This document shows positions 7,098-15,787 of a DNA stretch of 30,057 bases, one piece after another (positions within the stretch are counted from its first letter, which is position 1; each line of letters starts with the position of its first letter). A program made the translations under genes and the position numbers. Where the stretch lies: NCBI GenBank assembly GCA_027318915.1, contig DAHVOH010000040.1, forward strand, positions 1 to 30,057, in the 5' to 3' direction. The DNA comes from Clostridiales bacterium. Its GTDB lineage: Bacteria; Bacillota_E; Sulfobacillia; Sulfobacillales; JAIMBI01. Below the pieces are notes generated by a model that did no database searches, was not told the origin of the DNA, and worked only from the letters and a program-made list of their open reading frames with translations.

Positions 7098-8429
7098 TCA
7101 AAACCGGAATCCCGGCCACAAAACCGTCAGCGCATACACAATCCCGGCCGCGGAGATGAAGACGCCCACGCCGATGCCGAGGCTGTTCAGTCCGCGTGTG
7201 TTGACATGGGGCCCCATGACTTCCCGATCGTTTACCAGCAGCAGGAGAAACCCGATGGCGGGCGGCATCGTCAGTACCGCAATGACGTTGACCAGGATGA
7301 CGACCGCTTCCAGGGGAAAGTGGGGCAACAGCAAGAGGCCGCCGGCCAGGACCAGCATCCCGACCAAGGCCCCGTAGAAAGCCGGTGCCTCGGACAGGCG
7401 GCGATTGAGGCTGTGGCCCCAGCCCGTCACTTCGCCCAGCGCATACGCCGAGGAGGTGCTGATGGTCAGCGACGCCACCAGTCCCGCTTCAAAGATGCCC
7501 AGGGCAAAGAGCGCGGCGGGCCACTGGCCGAGGAGTGGCCGCAGCGCCTGGGCGAACTGGGCCGCGCCGTATTGGCCCGCGTTCATGTGGCGCAGAAAGA
7601 GCGGAGCGGTGGCGATCATCGCCGCCAGAGCCGCCAGGGCGGCGAGCAGCGCGCCCAGGAGGGTGTCCAGTCGACCGTGGGAGACATCTGCCGGCGTAAG
7701 CCCCTTGTCGCTGACGGCTCCTTGTTGGAAGAACAACATCCAAGGAGTCACCGTGGCTCCGATGTCCGCCAGCAGAAGGGTGATGGTGCCGCTGTTGAAC
7801 CCACCGGCGGGGAGCGGCCGCCATGACCAAAGCGCGGTGCCCACTTGGCCCCAAGCGGGATGCGCCACCAGAGCCACGGGCACAAACACCAGATTCAGCA
7901 CCGCCATGGCCAGGGCCAGGCGCTCCCACCGCCAGTAGCGCTGCTGGGTCAAGACGAGGAGATTGACGCCCACCCCCATCGTGACCGCCGCCCAGGCCGG
8001 GACCCCGAAGAAACTGGCGCCGGCCACCATGCCCACAAACTCGGTCACCAGGGTCAGGAAGTTGGTCCACATCAGGTCGATCATCGCGAAGTGACCCCAG
8101 AAACGGCCGAAACGCCGGTAGATCAACTCGGCGTGCCCGGTTTGCGAAACGGCCCCCAGTCGCACGGTGATTTCCTGCGCCACAAACGCCATGGCAAACG
8201 TGACGACGACGAACGGCAAGAAGAATCCGACGCCGAACTTCGCGCCCGAGGCGGCGTAGGAAAGCATGCTGGGCGCGTCGTTTTCGCCCAGCATGACCAG
8301 CACACCGGGACCGAGAATCAGCCAGAAGAGCCGCGCCCGTCGCAAGCGCCGCCGCGCCTGCTCCACAGCCAGGCGATCGTGAGCGCGCTGACGCGTTTCC
8401 GAATGGGACGAAACACTGGCTGGCGGCAT
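7098..8429 (-). CDS. Nramp-family transporter with noncanonical metal-site motifs
   Basis: The protein has 443 residues with about eleven predicted membrane helices. It is clearly Nramp-like (GPGVLVML opening, AQEITVRLG in TM3, a LeuT-type fold), but the canonical metal motifs are changed. TM1 DPGN is replaced by GENDAPSM (Asp51), and TM6 MPH is replaced by VTPWMLFFQQGAVSDKG. Such changes occur in Nramp relatives that do not carry transition metals, including magnesium-transporting NRMTs, so Mn2+/Fe2+ uptake should not be assumed. The ion is undetermined. The start is ATG 8429, preceded by GGAAAGGGG; the upstream extension to 8492 lacks a site. The N-terminal 33 residues are Arg-rich and cytosolic. 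It is followed by a 63-residue membrane protein in the same operon. Confidence 0.88.
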   Translation of the reverse strand: MPPASVSSHSETRQRAHDRLAVEQARRRLRRARLFWLILGPGVLVMLGENDAPSMLSYAASGAKFGVGFFLPFVVVTFAMAFVAQEITVRLGAVSQTGHAELIYRRFGRFWGHFAMIDLMWTNFLTLVTEFVGMVAGASFFGVPAWAAVTMGVGVNLLVLTQQRYWRWERLALAMAVLNLVFVPVALVAHPAWGQVGTALWSWRPLPAGGFNSGTITLLLADIGATVTPWMLFFQQGAVSDKGLTPADVSHGRLDTLLGALLAALAALAAMIATAPLFLRHMNAGQYGAAQFAQALRPLLGQWPAALFALGIFEAGLVASLTISTSSAYALGEVTGWGHSLNRRLSEAPAFYGALVGMLVLAGGLLLLPHFPLEAVVILVNVIAVLTMPPAIGFLLLLVNDREVMGPHVNTRGLNSLGIGVGVFISAAGIVYALTVLWPGFRF

Positions 8430-8625
8430 GATGACGCCCCTTTCCCCGCTGTGCGCATCTTGCGGCCCACCGACTTTGTTAGCCGCAGGCAATACACGTT
8501 ACGGGGCGAGGACGGCAGGAGTGCGTTGTCCGAGAGCGCTCGCGGCGGGAAAAGGTCGGGAGCCCGCACCGAAGAACATGGCCGGATCCGAAGAATCGCG
8601 CCGGATGGCGGGAACTCAGGCTAGG

Positions 8626-9251
8626 CTATCGGGGCGCTTCCGACCAGAACTGGGCCTCGAAGGCCACGACCTGGATGACGCGGCTCTCCACCAAGGCTTC
8701 CTCCGTCCCGGAGAGCGCCAGCGCATCCAGTTCGTCGCGCATCCAGTCGACGAATCCTTGGAAACGCGCGGTGGCGTGAAGGTCGACCCAGCGCCGGTAG
8801 ACGGGATCAGGCGGCGGCACGGCCGCCGATGCCCAATCCCGATAGACCCATTCGCCGGCCAGAAGGGTCGCCAAGCGGGGCCCGTAAGGGTCGGAGGCTC
8901 CTTCGACCAATAAAAACTGACAGAAGCGTTCCGTGACCGGTGTGCGGCGGGGAGGATTCCAAGCTGCCGCCGGGATGCCCCACGCGACGAAGCCCTCCTG
9001 AAAACACCGATCGTCGTCGCTCAAGAGGTCTAGGAAAAAGTCCGAAACCGTCGCCGAGCGGACCACGACGGGGCCCCGGACAGCAGGTGGGCGGCATCGG
9101 GCACCAGCACCCGGACGAACAGCTAGTCCTGGATCAGAGAGTCGGCCAAGGCCGACCGGGCCAACGTGCCGTCGAGGATGCGCCGAATGAAGGGATGACG
9201 CGTCGCGGCCTCCCAGTCCGATAGCGAACGCAGGCGCTCGCTGCACGCCAT
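8626..9251 (-). pseudogene. Broken TenA-family (thiaminase II-like) gene
   Basis: From ATG 9251 the frame reads as a typical TenA start: an acidic helix followed by WEAATRHPFIRRILDGTLARSA and LIQD. It then meets TAG (9123-9125) where the family has Tyr (IQDYLFV). After about 20 more residues the frame shifts, near 9065-9085, and continues as SDFFLDLLSDDDRCFQEGFVAWG. The later helices are recognisable: GEWVYRDWA and VYRRWVDLHATARFQGFVDWM, to the natural end near 8629. One nonsense and one frameshift event make it a recent pseudogene unless these are sequencing errors. TenA proteins salvage thiamine breakdown products (aminopyrimidine hydrolysis). The start overlaps the hxlR-type stop (TGATG), so the two genes were once coupled. 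Confidence 0.75.
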
Positions 9252-9577
9252 CAGGCTTGATGCACTTCAACCCAGCGATCGGCCCAGGCGTGCACCTGGT
9301 CCATGACCGGCGCCAGCGCACGGCCCTTGTCGGTGAGGCTGTATTCGATTCGCACCGGCGTCTCCGGAAAGACACGGCGTTGGACGATGTCTTCCGCCTC
9401 CAGTTCGCGCAGGCGTTCGGCCAGCATACGGTCGCTCATCTCCGGTATGCGGGCGGCCATCTCCGAAAAACGGGTGGGCCCGTCCAGCATGACCCGGATG
9501 ATGAGACCCGTCCAGCGCTTGCCCAGGATCTTCATCGCGGCCTCAAAGTGCGGGCACAAAGTACGGTCGTCCCCCAC
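9251..9577 (-). CDS. HxlR-family transcriptional regulator
   Basis: The protein has 108 residues with the MarR-like winged helix of the HxlR family: CPHFEAAMKILGKRW at the N-terminus, the helix-turn-helix GPTRFSEMAARIPEMSDRMLAERLREL, and the wing VRIEYSLTDKGRAL. The conserved N-terminal Cys (CPHF) is the residue that senses electrophiles or disulfide stress in YodB and HypR-type members. I favour the GTG at 9577, which has GGGGGGAG five bases upstream, over the ATG at 9604, which has no site; both give the same domain. It overlaps the start of the broken tenA gene, which may have been its target, and is divergent from tusA. Confidence 0.88.
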   Translation of the reverse strand: MGDDRTLCPHFEAAMKILGKRWTGLIIRVMLDGPTRFSEMAARIPEMSDRMLAERLRELEAEDIVQRRVFPETPVRIEYSLTDKGRALAPVMDQVHAWADRWVEVHQA

Positions 9578-9778
9578 TCCCACTCCCCCCAAACATGCTA
9601 CCATGAATCATTGCAAACGTGACCGTTTCCGATGCGGACCCGGCGCGTTTTGCGCGGATCGGCGGGCGTCGGCCCGAACGGAGACAAAGGGCGCGCCCTC
9701 CCGGCGGACGCGCGATGGGCGGCCGAGTGGCCCGGTCGGTGGCGGCCCGGCGGCGCATACTGGAGGGGATGAGGCGAC

Positions 9779-10015
9779 ATGGAGACGGAAGTGGCATTGG
9801 TGGTGGATGCGCGCGGGCTGAGTTGCCCGCTTCCGGTCATCCGCGCCAAAAAGGGCTTGGCCGAGGTGCGGGTCGGCGAACTCATTGAAGTCCTCGCCAC
9901 CGATCCGGGGTCCATGGCCGATTTTCGGGCCTGGTCGCGCAGCACCGGCCACGAACTTGTGCGCGCCCAGGACGACGGGGACCGGTTCAGCTTCTGGATT
10001 CGGCGAGCCAAATAG
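9779..10015 (+). CDS. tusA: TusA-family sulfurtransferase
   Basis: The protein has 78 residues, standard for the family. It carries the CPxP motif (Cys16-Pro-Leu-Pro in ARGLSCPLPVIRAKKGL); the Cys holds a persulfide and passes sulfur to partners. TusA proteins serve tRNA thiolation, molybdenum cofactor formation or, in sulfur oxidisers, the sulfane-sulfur pathway to heterodisulfide reductase. No dsr, hdr or rhodanese gene is adjacent, so which role applies is open. The ATG at 9779 has GAGG upstream. It is followed, 86 bases on, by a TlpA-type thioredoxin, another thiol-active protein, with a GC-rich hairpin between. Confidence 0.9.
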   Translation: METEVALVVDARGLSCPLPVIRAKKGLAEVRVGELIEVLATDPGSMADFRAWSRSTGHELVRAQDDGDRFSFWIRRAK

Positions 10016-10051
10016 CAAACGGTCAAGCAGGACAGATTCAGACAGCATTCA

Positions 10052-10070
10052 GCCGGGGCGGGACCCCGGC
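10052..10070 (+). terminator. GC-rich hairpin after tusA
   Basis: GCCGGGG and CCCCGGC form a 7-bp stem around the loop CGGGA, 36 bases after the tusA stop. No T-run follows. A TATACT -10-like hexamer lies just after it (10073-10078), without a clear -35, so this may separate tusA from the TlpA-type gene. Confidence 0.4.
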
Positions 10071-10101
10071 CGGTATACTGTTCTTCGGAGGAGGCGCAGA
10101 G

Positions 10102-10677
10102 GTGGCCGCTTCGTGGCAGAAGGCTGTAACGGCGGCGGTGTTGGCGGCGGCGGCCGGCTATGCCGGGTTCCTGCTGGCCCCCATGGTGGGACCCAAGCCG
10201 GTGATTCGGCCCACCGCGGTGGCTGCGGCCGCGAATCGATCCATTCCGGTGGGGCTTCAGGTCGGGGACTACCCGCCCAATTTCACGCTGGAGGATGTCC
10301 ACGGCCAGATGGTGACGCTCAGTGCCTTGCGGGGGCATGCGGTCTGGCTCAACTTCTGGGCGACATGGTGTCCCTGGTGTCGCACCGAGATGCCCGACAT
10401 GGAGAAGATCCACCAAATGTACGGGAGCCGTATCGACATCTACGGGATAGACATTCAGCAACCCCAGTCGACGGTGGAGCCGTGGCTGGTCCAGCACGGC
10501 ATCCGCTACGACGTGCTGCTGGACACGACCGGCCAGGTGGCCACGAATTTCGATGTGTCGCAGCTGCCCACGTCGGTCTTCATCGCGCCCGACGGCCGCA
10601 TCACGGCGGTGCACATCGGCGCTCTGCTGTCAGTGCAGAATATGCTGCCGCTGGTCAATCAAGCCATCGCGCAATAG
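10102..10677 (+). CDS. TlpA/ResA-type membrane-anchored thioredoxin
   Basis: The protein has 191 residues. An N-terminal hydrophobic segment (about 8-28) anchors it outside the membrane. The thioredoxin domain (about 52-190) has the active site Cys90-Pro-Trp-Cys93 in LNFWATWCPWC, and the cis-Pro loop SQLPTSVFIAPDGRI. Such proteins reduce disulfides of apocytochrome c before haem attachment, or act in general extracytoplasmic thiol reduction. Cytochrome c maturation is a fitting role, since a haem c lipoprotein is encoded at 15839-16678, but no ccs/res genes are adjacent. The start is GTG 10102 with GGAGGAGG. The 3' end overlaps the convergent EAL gene by 48 bases. Confidence 0.9.
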   Translation: MAASWQKAVTAAVLAAAAGYAGFLLAPMVGPKPVIRPTAVAAAANRSIPVGLQVGDYPPNFTLEDVHGQMVTLSALRGHAVWLNFWATWCPWCRTEMPDMEKIHQMYGSRIDIYGIDIQQPQSTVEPWLVQHGIRYDVLLDTTGQVATNFDVSQLPTSVFIAPDGRITAVHIGALLSVQNMLPLVNQAIAQ

Positions 10678-13386
10678 GACCGGCAGCATGGCCAGCGTGG
10701 CCAGAGTTTGTCGATCGCTTTCGCCAAGGAGGTTCCGGGCCGTGCCGATGAGAAGGGAGCGGCCTGGAAGGCCGCTGGGGAACACGGCGTAATATCCAAT
10801 GCCCGCCTGCGTCAGGCGGGTTTCCGGCGCCGCGACGCTTCGCTGATAAGCGCGTCCTTCGCGAATGGCGTCCGCCAAACGGTCGCCGCGGATGCCGCGC
10901 ATCTGCGCCACGGCCGCAAGGGGTGAGGCGGCGCGCCGAGGTGCCAGGACAACCCGTCCGTCCTCGACACGCGCCCAGGCCGCCCAGAGATGGGGTGCAT
11001 GTTCCACGACCAGGTCGAGGAGGACGGAGGTGCGCCGTCCGGGCTTGGCCGCCGCCAGCTGGGGCACCGCCTGATGGAGCAGTCGAAGACTGCTGCCCAG
11101 TTCATTGGTCCGCTCTTGCGCTTTGACGGAGTAAGCCACCATGGCGGCGGTCCGGCCCAGTTGGAGCAGGCTTCGCTGCAATCCGGGGTCCAGGGCCGTC
11201 TCCCCGCCCCAAACGGCCAGCAGGCCCACCGGTTGCCCGTACGCCTCCAGCGGTATGGCCCCAAACCACCGAAACCCCCAGCGTTTGATGGTCGTCCAGG
11301 ACACACGCTCCCGCAACCGCTCCAAACCGGGCGTCTCCGCCGTCAGCCACAACGGCTCGACGCGCCGGCGCATGCCGGCCAGCAGGCGAACGGGATTCTC
11401 GGCCGAATCGTCGGCGACCTCGTCCAGGTAAGGTTGAGCCGGTCCCGCTTGAGCCAGTATATGCAGCGGCTCGTCGCTCATGGGCCCCGTCATCACGCTC
11501 AGCCGCGCGCGGGCCATGCCGACGGCGGCTTCGGCCACTTGACGGGCGGCGGCCACCGGATCGGATTCATGCAGGATGCGCGCGTAGCTGTCCAGAATCT
11601 TCTGCCGACGCTCGGCCCCCATCCGCTGCGCCGCCGCCGCCTTTTCGCGGGCCAGCAGTGCGCTGCCCAAGCCGGCCAAGCCCTCCAGGCGCTGCCGGCG
11701 CGCCGTGTCTCGAAAGGCGTTGACCGCGCCGTGATAGACTTTCAGCAGGCCCAGCACCTGCTGCTCCGCCAAGAGGGGGACCGCCGCGGCGGACAAGATG
11801 CCTTCTGCCAGCATCGCCGCTCGCCAAGGCTCCACACGGGCGTCAACCCTGACATCATCCACAAAGGCCGGCCGTTTGGTGCGGAACGCCTCACCGTTCG
11901 TGGACCGCCCGTCACCCGAGGTGGGGTCGCGAAGCTGCTCGAGCGGGATGACGAAGGGGGCACCATCGGCATCCACGGCCGTCAGGCCCTCTTCGCCGAT
12001 GAGACCGATGAATCCGGCATGTCCGCCCGTAACAGTCAAGGCGGCGCGGAGAATGTGCTGCAGCAGGCGGGGGAGGTCCACCTCATCGCTGACCAAGCCG
12101 CGAGCCGCCTCCAGAAGTCCCTGGCTCGAGAGCGTTAAGTCGGCCGCGGCCGGATCCGCCGTCAGCAGCAGACCGAACAATCCGGCCAATCCACTGATGA
12201 GGTCGACCGTGGCGGGACGCACCTGCTGCGGAGCGTTGAAACCCACGATCAAGTGGCCCCAACAGCGATCGTGCGCCAAGATGGGCAGCGCGATCAAGGA
12301 GCCGGCCTGGTCCCGGGGGCGCAGCAGCCGGTCGTCCGGTTCTTGGATCACCAGAGGTTCCAGGGTGGCAGCCTGTTCGGCCAGTCGCTTCTGCTGAACC
12401 GGAGACAAGTGCGCGGGAGCCGCAAGCCCATGCTGAGCCTCCACGACCACCGTTCCGTCGGGTCCCCGGCGCAGCAACACAGCCAGATCCGCGTTGGCGG
12501 CCTGCGTGGTCAACAGGGCCAGCGCGTCGGCCTGGGCCGTACCTTGACCCATGCCCCGCCCGGCGTGGCGCAACAGCCGCACCAGAGCCGCGGCGGTGCG
12601 CGTCGGGTCCTCCGCCGGCGAGGGACCGCCGGGCGCGTAGGGTACGGAGAGCCGGCGCTGCACCCGACGACGGGGCTTGCCCAGATAATAGCCTTGCGCC
12701 ATTTCCACGCCCAGTTCCCGAATCGCCGCCAATTCGGCCGCCGTCTCCACACCCTCGGCAATCAAGCTGACGCCGCTGCGGCGGGCAAAGCGAGCCACGG
12801 CGTCCACCAGACTGTACTTGGGCTGATTCTGATCCACGCCGCGCACCAAACCGATGTCGACTTTGGCGAAATCGGGACTGGTCTCGACAATGCGGTTCAA
12901 ATTGGAGTAGCCCTCACCGACATCGTCCAGCGCGATGCGGTAGCCGACGCGGCGCAGACGGTGCAGCGCCCCTTGAACGTCGCTCGTTCCGGCTGCCGAT
13001 TCCACCAGCTCCAAGACGACGGCGGACGCCGGAAAGATGGTCTGCGTCTCCAGAAACCCGAGCACCGCCGTCAGCGACGAGGGCAGAACATTGGCGAACA
13101 GCAGGTGGGGCACGTGCTGCCGGGATCCCTCGCGAAACACGGTTTCCAGCACCAGTCGGTCCAGCGCCTCCGCGTCGCCCGACGCGAGAGCCCGCTGAAA
13201 CAGGGGGCCCGGGGCCATCGTGCGGCCCTGACGGTCCAGCGGACGCGCCAGCGCCTCGTAACCGAAGATGGTTCCGGTGCCCAGGGCGACAATGGGCTGG
13301 AACGCAATCGCCATCCGGCTCACCTCGAAGCGCTGCCAGACGGACACGTCGGGAGCACGCCCCGCGTCAGCCCGTATCTCTGCCAT
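10630..13386 (-). CDS. EAL-domain c-di-GMP phosphodiesterase with C-terminal GAF-like modules
   Basis: The protein has 918 residues. The EAL domain (about 24-265) keeps the catalytic set: Glu44 in YEALARP, the FANVLP Asn, LELVES, IALDDVGEGYSNL (usual DDFGTGY), DFAKVD, AEGVET and the QGYYLGKP end. It should therefore hydrolyse c-di-GMP to pGpG. Downstream are about four GAF-like modules (roughly 290-450, 455-625, 635-790, 795-918), inferred from alternating helices and strands and phrases such as LIALPILAHDRCWGHLIVGF and AVPLLAEQQVLGLLKVYHG. There is no GGDEF domain and no membrane segment. The order is unusual, with the catalytic domain first and the sensors after. The start is ATG 13386 behind GAGGCGAGGGC; the upstream frame to 14028 is antisense to ftcD. 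What the GAF modules bind is unknown. Confidence 0.88.
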   Translation of the reverse strand: MAEIRADAGRAPDVSVWQRFEVSRMAIAFQPIVALGTGTIFGYEALARPLDRQGRTMAPGPLFQRALASGDAEALDRLVLETVFREGSRQHVPHLLFANVLPSSLTAVLGFLETQTIFPASAVVLELVESAAGTSDVQGALHRLRRVGYRIALDDVGEGYSNLNRIVETSPDFAKVDIGLVRGVDQNQPKYSLVDAVARFARRSGVSLIAEGVETAAELAAIRELGVEMAQGYYLGKPRRRVQRRLSVPYAPGGPSPAEDPTRTAAALVRLLRHAGRGMGQGTAQADALALLTTQAANADLAVLLRRGPDGTVVVEAQHGLAAPAHLSPVQQKRLAEQAATLEPLVIQEPDDRLLRPRDQAGSLIALPILAHDRCWGHLIVGFNAPQQVRPATVDLISGLAGLFGLLLTADPAAADLTLSSQGLLEAARGLVSDEVDLPRLLQHILRAALTVTGGHAGFIGLIGEEGLTAVDADGAPFVIPLEQLRDPTSGDGRSTNGEAFRTKRPAFVDDVRVDARVEPWRAAMLAEGILSAAAVPLLAEQQVLGLLKVYHGAVNAFRDTARRQRLEGLAGLGSALLAREKAAAAQRMGAERRQKILDSYARILHESDPVAAARQVAEAAVGMARARLSVMTGPMSDEPLHILAQAGPAQPYLDEVADDSAENPVRLLAGMRRRVEPLWLTAETPGLERLRERVSWTTIKRWGFRWFGAIPLEAYGQPVGLLAVWGGETALDPGLQRSLLQLGRTAAMVAYSVKAQERTNELGSSLRLLHQAVPQLAAAKPGRRTSVLLDLVVEHAPHLWAAWARVEDGRVVLAPRRAASPLAAVAQMRGIRGDRLADAIREGRAYQRSVAAPETRLTQAGIGYYAVFPSGLPGRSLLIGTARNLLGESDRQTLATLAMLPVLLRDGLIDQRQHILH

Positions 13387-13442
13387 GCCCTCGCCTCGAT
13401 TCTGCCATTGCCGGCCTGGGCTTTCAGCGTAGACCCAAGAGC

Positions 13443-13472
13443 TTGCGGTCAACAAATTTTTAGCGCCAAAAT
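13443..13472 (+). promoter_or_regulatory. Possible promoter of ftcD-hutI
   Basis: TTGCGG (13443-13448) and CAAAAT (13467-13472) are 18 bases apart in an AT-rich stretch unusual for this genome. They lie about 50 bases before the ftcD ATG and in the divergent gap with the EAL gene. The match is moderate. Confidence 0.35.
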
Positions 13473-13521
13473 AGCCCGATGGGGCAACCGCGGATAACAT
13501 CCAGGGGAGAAGGGCGGGGCC

Positions 13522-14457
13522 ATGAGCCGAACCGTGTGGGTGGAGTGTGTGCCCAACTTCAGCGAGGGCCGGCGGCCGGATGTGCTCCGGCGGCTGGCGG
13601 TCGCGGCCGCCAGGGAAGGGGTCCGTGTCCTGGGCCTGTCCGCCGACGCCGACCATAATCGGGCGGTGTTGACGCTGGCGGGAGACGGCGAAGCCGTCGG
13701 TGAAGCTGTCTTTCGAGCCGCAGCCGAGGCGGTGGCGCACATTGACATGAGGGTCCATCGGGGGACCCACCCACGCATGGGAGCCGTGGATGTCATTCCC
13801 TTCGTCCCGCTCGGAGACACGTCCATGAATGTCTGCGTGCAGTTGGCGCGGACTCTGGGCGAGCGCCTCGGTCGCGAACTTCACCTGCCGGTCTACTTGT
13901 ACGAACGGGCGGCCACGCGGCCGGAACGCAGGAACCTGGCCGACGTTCGCCGCCCGCAGTTCGAAGGGTTGAGCGCGTGGCTCAAGGAGCCGATACACCG
14001 GCCCGATTTTGGCCCGGTGGAGGCTCATCCGACGGCGGGTGCGGTGGCGGTGGGGGCGCGGGCCCCGCTCATTGCGTTCAACGTGTTTTTGAATTCCCGC
14101 GATATGGGCGTGGCGGAGCGCGTGGCGCGGGCCGTGCGAGGGTCCAGCGGGGGATTGCGCGGCGTCAAGGCGCTGGCCATGGATACCGCCAGCCGGGGAC
14201 AGGTGCAGGTGTCTTTAAACCTGACGGACCCCCGCCGCACGTCGATGGCCGCCGCGCTGGAGATGGTGCGACGCGAGGCGGCTCGCTACGGCGCCAGCGT
14301 GACCCAAACCGAGTTGGTGGGCTTTACGCCGCTGGACGCCGTCGTCGACTCGGCCCGCTACTACCTGCAGCTGCAGGCGTTGGACAAGAACCAGATTCTG
14401 GAATGGGTGTTGAGTCAGCCGCCCCCCGAGGATCTCCCCGGCTTTGACGCGCGGTGA
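13522..14457 (+). CDS. ftcD: Glutamate formimidoyltransferase
   Basis: The protein has 311 residues. It corresponds to the formiminotransferase N- and C-subdomains only, without the cyclodeaminase domain fused in animals. It moves the formimino group of N-formimino-L-glutamate to tetrahydrofolate at the end of histidine degradation. Recognised motifs include the start VECVPNFSEGRR, the RVHRGTHPRMGAVDVIPFVPL segment holding the conserved His, the central GPVEAHPTAGAVAVGARAPL, LIAFNVFLN, and the end ELVGFTPLDAV. The ATG at 13522 follows AGGGGAGAAGG. hutI starts 45 bases after its stop, so the two form an operon; hutH and hutU are not in the window. Confidence 0.95.
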   Translation: MSRTVWVECVPNFSEGRRPDVLRRLAVAAAREGVRVLGLSADADHNRAVLTLAGDGEAVGEAVFRAAAEAVAHIDMRVHRGTHPRMGAVDVIPFVPLGDTSMNVCVQLARTLGERLGRELHLPVYLYERAATRPERRNLADVRRPQFEGLSAWLKEPIHRPDFGPVEAHPTAGAVAVGARAPLIAFNVFLNSRDMGVAERVARAVRGSSGGLRGVKALAMDTASRGQVQVSLNLTDPRRTSMAAALEMVRREAARYGASVTQTELVGFTPLDAVVDSARYYLQLQALDKNQILEWVLSQPPPEDLPGFDAR

Positions 14458-14502
14458 AGGCATGGGGGCGGGATGGCGGGAAACGGAAGGAGCAGCGGAG
14501 TC

Positions 14503-15771
14503 ATGCCTGACGGTGCCCCCGGAGAGGTCGACCTCATCTTGGACCGCATTGCCCAGCTGGTGCTGCCGACCCGGGCGCATCAGTCCGCCGGTGCGCCCCA
14601 GGCTGCTCGATTCCGGGTCGAGACGCACCAGGCCCTGGCGGTGCGGGATGGGCTGATCGTCGCGCAGGGACCGCGCGACCGAATTCTGGCGGCGTACCGG
14701 GCGCCTCGCATCCACGATGCTGGCGGCCGTTTGGTGACGCCGGGTTTGGTGGATGCCCACACCCATCTTCTGTACTATGGGCAGCGGGCCCACGAGGTGG
14801 CGCTGAAGGCGCGCGGCGCCACTTACCTGGAGATTTTGGCGGCGGGCGGCGGCATATTGGCCACGGTGGCGGCGACGCGCGCCGCTTCCGATGCGGACCT
14901 GCTGCGGGCCACCCGGGCACGTCTTGGTGTGGCGGTCGCTCACGGCACGACGACCCTGGAAATGAAGACCGGATACGCGTTGACCGTGGCCGGAGAGTTG
15001 CATCACCTCGACCTCCTGCAGGAACTTGACCGGGAGGGCCCGTGGCGGTTGGTGAAGACGTTTCTGGGCGCGCATGCCGTGCCGGAGGCGTACCGGGGAC
15101 GCCCCGCCGCCTATCTCGCGGAGCTCCGCCAGGCCCATTCCAGCCTGCCGGGGCGCGCCGACTTCGTGGATATCTTCCTGGAGCCCGGCGTGTTTGACGC
15201 GGAGGATGCGGTCGCCTACTTGACCGATGCCCGGGCGCACGGCTTGGCGCTCAAGCTCCATGTCGACGAGCTGCAGGACGGTGGTGGGGCAGAGGTGGGG
15301 GCACGTCTCGGCGCGGTGTCCGTCGACCACCTGGCGCACACCGGTCCCGAAGGCGTCCGGGCCCTGGCGGCATCGGGCACCGTGGCCGTTCTGCTGCCGG
15401 GAACCAGTGCCTATTTGAACCAGGGGGCCTTTGCCCCGGCCCGGATGCTGCTCGAGCACGGCGTTCCGGTGGCGGTTGCCTCGGACGGCAATCCGGGGTC
15501 CTCGCCGACGGCGGCGCTGGGGAGTTTGCTGCCCTGGGCGGCGGCGTGGCTCCGCATGACGCCCGAAGAGCTGTGGCCGGCGGTCACCACGGTGGCCGGT
15601 CAGGCGGTGCGACGACCCTGGGCGGGGAGCCTCGATCCCGGAGCGCCGGCCGATTTCGCGGTGTGGAATACGGACGACTACCGGGTGCCTTGCTATGAAT
15701 ACGGGGCCAACCTGGTCAAGGAAACATGGATTGGGGGGCGGCAGGCGACGCCCGATGGTCTGTCGGCCTGA
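14503..15771 (+). CDS. hutI: Imidazolonepropionase
   Basis: The protein has 422 residues, an amidohydrolase-superfamily TIM barrel. It opens 4-imidazolone-5-propanoate to N-formimino-L-glutamate, the substrate of the upstream FtcD. Metal-site motifs are present: HxH in VDAHTHLLYYG, the loop GTTTLEMKTGYAL, KTFLGAHAVP, LKLHVDELQ, VDHLAHT, and the Asp in ASDGNPGSSP. The start could be ATG 14503, preceded by GGAAGGAG and close to the family's normal beginning, or ATG 14473, which adds ten residues. A strong hairpin closes the operon 16 bases after the stop. Confidence 0.95.
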   Translation: MPDGAPGEVDLILDRIAQLVLPTRAHQSAGAPQAARFRVETHQALAVRDGLIVAQGPRDRILAAYRAPRIHDAGGRLVTPGLVDAHTHLLYYGQRAHEVALKARGATYLEILAAGGGILATVAATRAASDADLLRATRARLGVAVAHGTTTLEMKTGYALTVAGELHHLDLLQELDREGPWRLVKTFLGAHAVPEAYRGRPAAYLAELRQAHSSLPGRADFVDIFLEPGVFDAEDAVAYLTDARAHGLALKLHVDELQDGGGAEVGARLGAVSVDHLAHTGPEGVRALAASGTVAVLLPGTSAYLNQGAFAPARMLLEHGVPVAVASDGNPGSSPTAALGSLLPWAAAWLRMTPEELWPAVTTVAGQAVRRPWAGSLDPGAPADFAVWNTDDYRVPCYEYGANLVKETWIGGRQATPDGLSA

Positions 15772-15787
15772 GCCGACGCCAACGAGA

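Noticed and set aside
13387..14028. 214-residue N-terminal extension of the EAL protein
   Set aside because: It lies entirely antisense to ftcD and its leader, has no homology, and a good start with a ribosome site exists at 13386.
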